Below, piece after piece: positions 58,666-64,000 of a stretch of 64,000 bases of DNA. The translations under genes were made by a program, and so were the position numbers. A model generated the notes under the pieces. That model ran no database searches. It saw only the letters and a program-made list of their open reading frames with translations, and had not been told where the DNA came from. The stretch is taken from NCBI RefSeq assembly GCF_002105155.1, contig NW_019029030.1:62001-126000 (forward strand), read 5' to 3'. The DNA comes from Lobosporangium transversale (Eukaryota; Mortierellomycota; Mortierellomycetes; Mortierellales; Mortierellaceae). Each line of letters opens with the position of its first letter. Position 1 is the first letter of the stretch.

Positions 58666-61600
58666 ATGCAGCGATCGACGCGTAGCCCGCTGCTACCGTT
58701 GCTGAGCATTATGGCAGCATGTCTCTTCCTCAGCTTGGTATTGCTCGCACCTGCATATGCCAGCGAGGTCCATAAGGAGGGCTATTGTGTCATGCGTGAC
58801 AACTGTGGCAAGAAGAGTTTCTTTGGTAAACAGCTACCATGTCCCGACAATGGTCCCGCTAACGAGGTAAATAGACAAACATGATCATAATATCCCAAAG
58901 GCAATGCAGGCTTTCGACTCTGAAAGGAGGTCCAGATATGGAGTAATGATGTATCCAAAACGTCGCTCTTATTTACCCTATACAGTACTAACCATTGTAT
59001 TCAATGACCCGCTATTAACTTGCGGGTTGCAAAAAAACTATATAGCCTAGCGTCGAACTGCGCAAACTGCTTGTGTCAACTTGTGGTCCTGCTTATGAGC
59101 ATTCCAAAACTTGCTGCAGTCAAGATCAACTTGAAAACCTTGTTTCCTCTACTAAACAAGCTTCACCAATGATTTCAGCCTGCCCTGCCTGTTGGGCCAA
59201 CTTTCTAAACTTCTTTTGTACATTCACCTGTTCACCCAACCAGTCTATGTTTTTGAATGTTACAGGCACAGGATTGTCTACGGACAAGAAGCCTGTTGTT
59301 ACAAAGCTGGATTTCTTGGTGTCAGATCAATATGGTTCAGGATTCTACGACTCCTGTAAGGATGTTAAATTTGCTGCTACCAATGGCTTTGCTATGGATC
59401 TTATCGGAGGTGGTGCTAAGAACTGGAGGGATATGGTAGCTTACATGGGACAGGAGCGCGAAAGTCTTGGATCCCCTTTTCAGATTGATTTCCCAATTGA
59501 AGACCCAACAGGAACTCTTACACCTTTTGAAGGGATCACTCGACGTTGCAATGATACGGATGTGCAGTACCGATGTTCATGTGTTGACTGCCTGCCTGTG
59601 TGCCCAATTCTTCCACCAACGCCAGATGAACAACCGCCTTGCAAAGTTTTCGGTATTTCTTGTTGGAGCTTCTCATGGACATTCATTTACACAGTAACAC
59701 TTGCTGCAGCTATCGGAATGCTGGTGCTCCGCAGGAGGATCAATGGTTCAAAAGACTTGATTGGGTTCGAGCCAGTGACGCGGAATGACGAAGATGACGA
59801 GGACAGTCAGCATCTTTTGGATCCTGATCAGTATACTGGTCGATATGTTGTCAGTGCGCTGCTCCAGGAGTGGTTTTATCATCAAGGATATCTCTGCGCT
59901 AAGCACGCATGGAGGACCATCGGCATCTGTTTTGGATTAGTTGCCTTTTTTTCGCTTGGATGGTCGCGTTTCGGTGTTGAAACGGACCCAGTCAAACTTT
60001 GGGTCGCACCTGATTCAACTAGCGCAATGCATAAAGCCATCTTTGATCAAAACTTTGGACCATTCTATCGCACCGCTCAGGTCATTGTTTCTTACAAGGA
60101 TGGCAATGCACCAATTGTGGATGAGCAATCTTTCAAGCGTCTCTTCATGATAAATGATCGTATCAAGGCTCTTCAGACTGAGCAAGGCGTGACATTGGCG
60201 AATATTTGCCTGCACCCAACAGGAGATGAGTGTGTTATCCAATCCCCAACAGGGTACTGGCAGGATGACATTAGCAGATTCTCGGATGCATGGAAGGATG
60301 AATTCGAAGGATGTACTAACGATCCCGCGAGTTGCCTACCAGAATTTCAGCAACCACTCAAGCCAGATATTATTTTAGGAGGATTTGATGACCAGAATTA
60401 CTTAAGTGCAAAAGCTTTTATCATTACCTACGTAATCCAGAACTCGGTTGATCAAGAGATCACACAACGAGCACATGAATGGGAACTTCGTTACCTACAG
60501 TTCATGAATGACCTTGTTAACAACCGTATCGAAGGCATCAGGACTGAAGATTTGAGGATTTCATATTCCTCCGAGGCGTCTTTGGAGATCGAACTTAACA
60601 AATCCAGCAATACAGATGTCCGAACTGTGATTCTGTCTTACCTAGCAATGTTCCTTTATGCTTCATTGGCCTTGGGACGTTTTCAGGTTTCTTCGCTTAG
60701 AAGAATGGTCATCGATTCAAAGTTTACATTGGGTATGAGTGGAATTTTTATTGTGCTAGCCTCTATCTCAACTTCTGTGGGTATCTTTTCTTTCCTCGGA
60801 TACAAGATCACCTTGATTATTGCCGAAGTGATTCCTTTCTTAGTCTTGGCCGTAGGTGTCGATAATATTTTTATTCTCTGCCACGAGTTTGAAAGGCGCA
60901 AGATGAACCATCCTGAGGAGAGTATTGAAGAGTGTGCAGGACGAACACTAAGTAGGATGGGGCCTAGCATCCTCTTGAGCGCCCTCAGTGAAACAATTGC
61001 ATTTGCACTTGGAGGCATGGTCACGATGCCTGCTGTTAGTGTTTTTGCTATGTATGCCGCTATGGCAGTCTGGGTCGACTTTTTACTTCAGGTAACCGCT
61101 TTTGTGTCCTGCATTGCTCTCGATGCCCAGAGAGCCGAGGAAGATCGGATCGACTGTGTGCCATGCCTCCAGATTCAAGCACCTCAAGGTATTGAGACTG
61201 AGGGTGCGTTGCCGGCATGGGTACGCAAGTATTACGGACCTTTAATCTTAAACAGCTCGGTGAAAAAGATCGTTATCGCAGCATTCCTAGGCTTGTTGAC
61301 AATTGGGCTATGCCTCATGCCAAGCCTCGAGATTGGTCTTGGTAAGCTCTCATGTAGTCAGAAGCACCGTCTCTGTTTAAAATTATTCATTTCTATAACG
61401 ATACTGATATTGTAATATGACACTTATATAATAGACCAACGTCTGGCCTTGCCAAATGACTCTTACATGGTTCAATTTTTCAATGACCTGGACAACTACT
61501 TCCGTGTAGGACCCCCTGTTTACTTTGTTGTGCAGGATGTAGATGCAACGACACGTCATGGACAGCAACAAATCTGTGCTCGTTTTTCAACCTGTTCTGA

Positions 61601-62937
61601 TTCATCCATCGCCAATGTTCTAGAACAGGAGCGTAAGCGACCTCATGTTTCATATATTGAGCAACCAGCTTCAGTCTGGATTGATGACTTCTTGCACTGG
61701 TTAAATCCCGCGATTGAGACATGCTGTCGATTTCGTAAACGAGATCCAACAAAACTCTGTGGACCATGGGATGATGAGGATGAGTGCGATGTTTGTTACG
61801 CAGGCAAGGAGCCAGGATGGAACATCTCCATGAACGGTCTACCTGAAGGTCAAGAATTCATGAGGTACCTTAGTGAATGGCTCAAGGCAAGTCCTGATGA
61901 ATACTGCCCCTTGGCTGGAAAAGCTGCATATGGAGATGCCATCAAACTAAACGCGGCCGGCGATTGTGTTAAAATGTCGCACTTCAGGACCTATCATACA
62001 CCTATGCGGAATCAACATGATTTTATTGCAGGATATAAAAGCGCACACAGGATCTCAGAGGAAGTCTCGAAGCAGACAGGCGCCAATGTCTTCCCATACT
62101 CTGTATTTTACATATTTTTCGAGCAATACATGGATATCATCCCGTTGACAATGAGACTCTTGATCGTAGCCATGGTTTCTGTTGGACTGGTGACAGCTGG
62201 TGTGCTAGGCACTGCCAAAGTGGCGCTTGTCGTTGTCGGTGTTGTTGGGATGATTATGGTCGATGTTGTGGGAGCCATGGTCCTGATGGGCGTATCATTG
62301 AATGCCATTTCGCTCGTTAACCTTGTTATCTGCGTCGGTATCAGTGTCGAATTCTGTTCACACATTGCACGGGCTACTGTTGAAGCAGAAGGAAGTCCTG
62401 ATGAAAGGGTCTTTGGAGCCCTTGTTGAAGTGGGTAGCTCCGTAAGTAATCTAATCAGCCACTCTTTTTGGTCGACTGCCAGCTTAGATTCAAACTAAAG
62501 TTACAGTTTCTATATCAATATTACAGACTTATCAAACTCTTTTCTGATTATTTCTATTGCGATAGGTCTTCTCTGGTATCACATTAACAAAATTCCTGGG
62601 TATATTTGTACTAGCCTTTACGCGCTCTAAGATCTTTGAGGTCTATTATTTCCGAATGTATCTGGCAATTGTCGTAATTGGCGCTCTACATGGTCTTATG
62701 CTACTACCCGTTTTGCTGTCGCTGGTGCAAAATGAGCGAGTTAGCAGCTTCAGCTTGGGATCCTTAGGTTGGTCTCTTAGCAACGGAAGACCTTCTACAA
62801 GACGACGGCTCAGAGAAGGAAGATTGCTCCAGAACAACGATAGCAGCGATGATGAGAATGAGGATGTGCGGGAGAGCGTGGCACACGAACTGCCTCGGTC
62901 TCAGAATGGTGCATCGAACAACAGTGGACGTCGTTGA
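58666..62937 (+). CDS. NCR1: Niemann-Pick C1 sterol transporter (4 exons)
   Basis: Exons 58666-58866, 59046-61341, 61435-62441, 62566-62937 (1291 residues; human NPC1 is 1278). A signal peptide ([20 protein letters not shown] then AS) leads into the cysteine-rich sterol-binding N-terminal domain ([31 protein letters not shown]). The sterol-sensing/RND domain lies near residues 595-765 ([16 protein letters not shown] ... [14 protein letters not shown]), and a second permease half ends near [14 protein letters not shown]. The protein moves sterol from the vacuole/lysosome lumen into the limiting membrane after hand-off from NPC2. The C-terminal tail is long and polar without a clear dileucine signal. 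Everything expected is present. Confidence 0.93.
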
Positions 62938-63258
62938 TGAGGGAATCATTAAACCATTAAAAGACAATAAAAACAATGTATATTTTTAATTGGTGTAACA
63001 AAAAATTATGGCTTATGGGACTTCCAGCGCAGATAATTGTACAGCACCACGGACTACATTTCGTCCAGGCAAAGAGCGGACTCTCTATCAGAGTACCCTG
63101 CTATAAGCCATGCAAGTCGTCAGACGCACCCATAAAGTAGTGGTTACCTGCAACGTTTTGAGTCAACAGTAAGGTTATTAATGTCTAATGAATTGCCTTT
63201 TCTGCATTTAACCATAAAATAGGCTTATAACGATCTTAATTTAATTAATCAAGATGTA
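62938..63258. other. Spacer between convergent genes
   Basis: 321 bp between the NPC1 stop and the stop of the next minus-strand gene; no gene or RNA was recognised. Confidence 0.5.
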
Positions 63259-63987
63259 TCAAATCCTGGAAGAGAACTCGCGCACACGCCGATAGGTTTT
63301 TATCCGCTCCATAATTTCTTGTTCTAAACCGAAATCAATCCTCTCTTGAAGACCCCAGTCTCGCTGAAGATCAATCAAATCCCCGGATTGATCGGGAAAG
63401 GTCATGGAAGGATGGATTTGAGACTGCTTCACGCTAAGTTCCTGAGCATACATTGCTCGGACTCTTGACACCCAATCTAAAGTCTCCAGAGGTGAGATCT
63501 CAACTGTATCCATTAGAGATGGCATGGACGCATAGCGATTGTTTGAAGTTACAGCTGTTGTGGACATGATTGCGCTATCAATGTAATTGACACTACTTAG
63601 GAGTTTTTCCGTATCCATTGTTTGAACCGCAGCCTCCATTTGTTGTTCCAGCTTGATCATGGCTTGCACAACGTTCCTGAAGGCTTGAATAGCCTCATAT
63701 AGCTGAGTGATAACAGCTTCGATCTCCAACGTTTGTTTATGGATGAGTAGCTGTAATGAAGGAGAGGCTAAAAACGCTTTCTCCTTGCTTGATGATGAAA
63801 CCGAACAGATGATATGCTGCTTTTGCTTTTGCTTCTGCTTCTGCTGAGTCTGCCATTGTATGAATGTTTGTTCTCTTTGCCGATTAATGTTAACAAGCGA
63901 AGCGAATAGATTGCAAGAATGGGCATGCTGTTGTGCCCAGACAGTGCATTCCTTATCAAGTTGCAGTAGTAGCGGAATTACATCCAT
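63259..63987 (-). CDS. Coiled-coil protein, unrecognised
   Basis: 242 residues from ATG at 63987, very near the window edge, so upstream exons cannot be excluded. Helical throughout: a Gln/Lys repeat (QKQKQKQKQ) early, then LLIHKQTLEIEAVITQLYEA, LEQQMEAAVQTMD, and a C-terminal SPLETLDWVSRVRAMYAQEL block that looks conserved. I do not recognise the family. It converges with NPC1. Confidence 0.6.
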   Translation of the reverse strand: MDVIPLLLQLDKECTVWAQQHAHSCNLFASLVNINRQREQTFIQWQTQQKQKQKQKQHIICSVSSSSKEKAFLASPSLQLLIHKQTLEIEAVITQLYEAIQAFRNVVQAMIKLEQQMEAAVQTMDTEKLLSSVNYIDSAIMSTTAVTSNNRYASMPSLMDTVEISPLETLDWVSRVRAMYAQELSVKQSQIHPSMTFPDQSGDLIDLQRDWGLQERIDFGLEQEIMERIKTYRRVREFSSRI

Positions 63988-64000
63988 GTTGAATCCGATT

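Overview
This window looks like nuclear DNA of an early-diverging (zygomycete-type) fungus, most plausibly Mortierellomycotina. The reasons are short GT-AG introns in almost every housekeeping gene, fungal-type proteins (NPC1/NCR1, RINT1/TIP20, MATE, SSF and GDP-sugar transporters, an Nhp10-like HMG protein), Crinkler (CRN) genes, and very many long poly(A/T) tracts in introns and spacers. The taxon is inferred from gene content; I did no database search.

Left region, 1-10445: an expanded, partly decayed array. Two FAD-dependent monooxygenase genes (minus strand, seven exons each, identical exon lengths, including an 11-nt micro-exon) each lie next to an F-box gene. Their F-box partners are a pseudogene (4401-4710) and an intact F-box/LRR gene (8730-10445). 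A third, inverted F-box fragment runs off the left edge. The two oxygenase genes diverge in most places but share a 257-bp perfectly identical stretch, which suggests gene conversion.

Middle region, 10652-22733: an accessory island of 12.1 kb bracketed by two directly repeated 550-bp copies that I read as identical base for base. Each copy ends in the 12-bp inverted repeat GGCGACTGTTCG. Inside are a broken CRN-type NTPase locus, an intact CRN gene with a PD-(D/E)XK nuclease-like C-terminus, a coiled-coil protein resembling the C-terminal part of viral KilA-N proteins, a primase plus UL9-like helicase gene interrupted by two frameshifts, and a Harbinger-like DDE transposase with a C-terminal chromodomain. 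A second repeat family (about 51-bp core, 12-bp inverted ends, internal TATAAAAG) occurs four times. Each cassette, CRN/NTPase and KilA-like/primase-helicase, has one copy upstream and one downstream, all reading in the direction of that cassette. This island is the best candidate for an undescribed mobile system: a virus- or transposon-like replication module combined with a transposase and CRN effectors.

Right region, 22734-64000: conserved single-copy genes. In order they are an EI24/RRT8-like membrane protein (+), an Nhp10-like HMG-box INO80 subunit (+), a MATE transporter (+), a small spliced protein (-), a GCL-like BTB protein with long polyQ (-), a RINT1/TIP20 tethering factor (+), a GDP-fucose-type transporter (+), an unrecognised 609-residue protein (-), an SSF urea/solute symporter (-), a METTL21-type methyltransferase (-), a leucine-rich repeat protein (-), NPC1 (+), and a coiled-coil protein at the right edge (-). 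Exon boundaries were set by hand from reading-frame continuity, splice consensus and protein-family conservation; several inferred acceptors are AAG rather than CAG/TAG. I found no convincing tRNA, rRNA or CRISPR.
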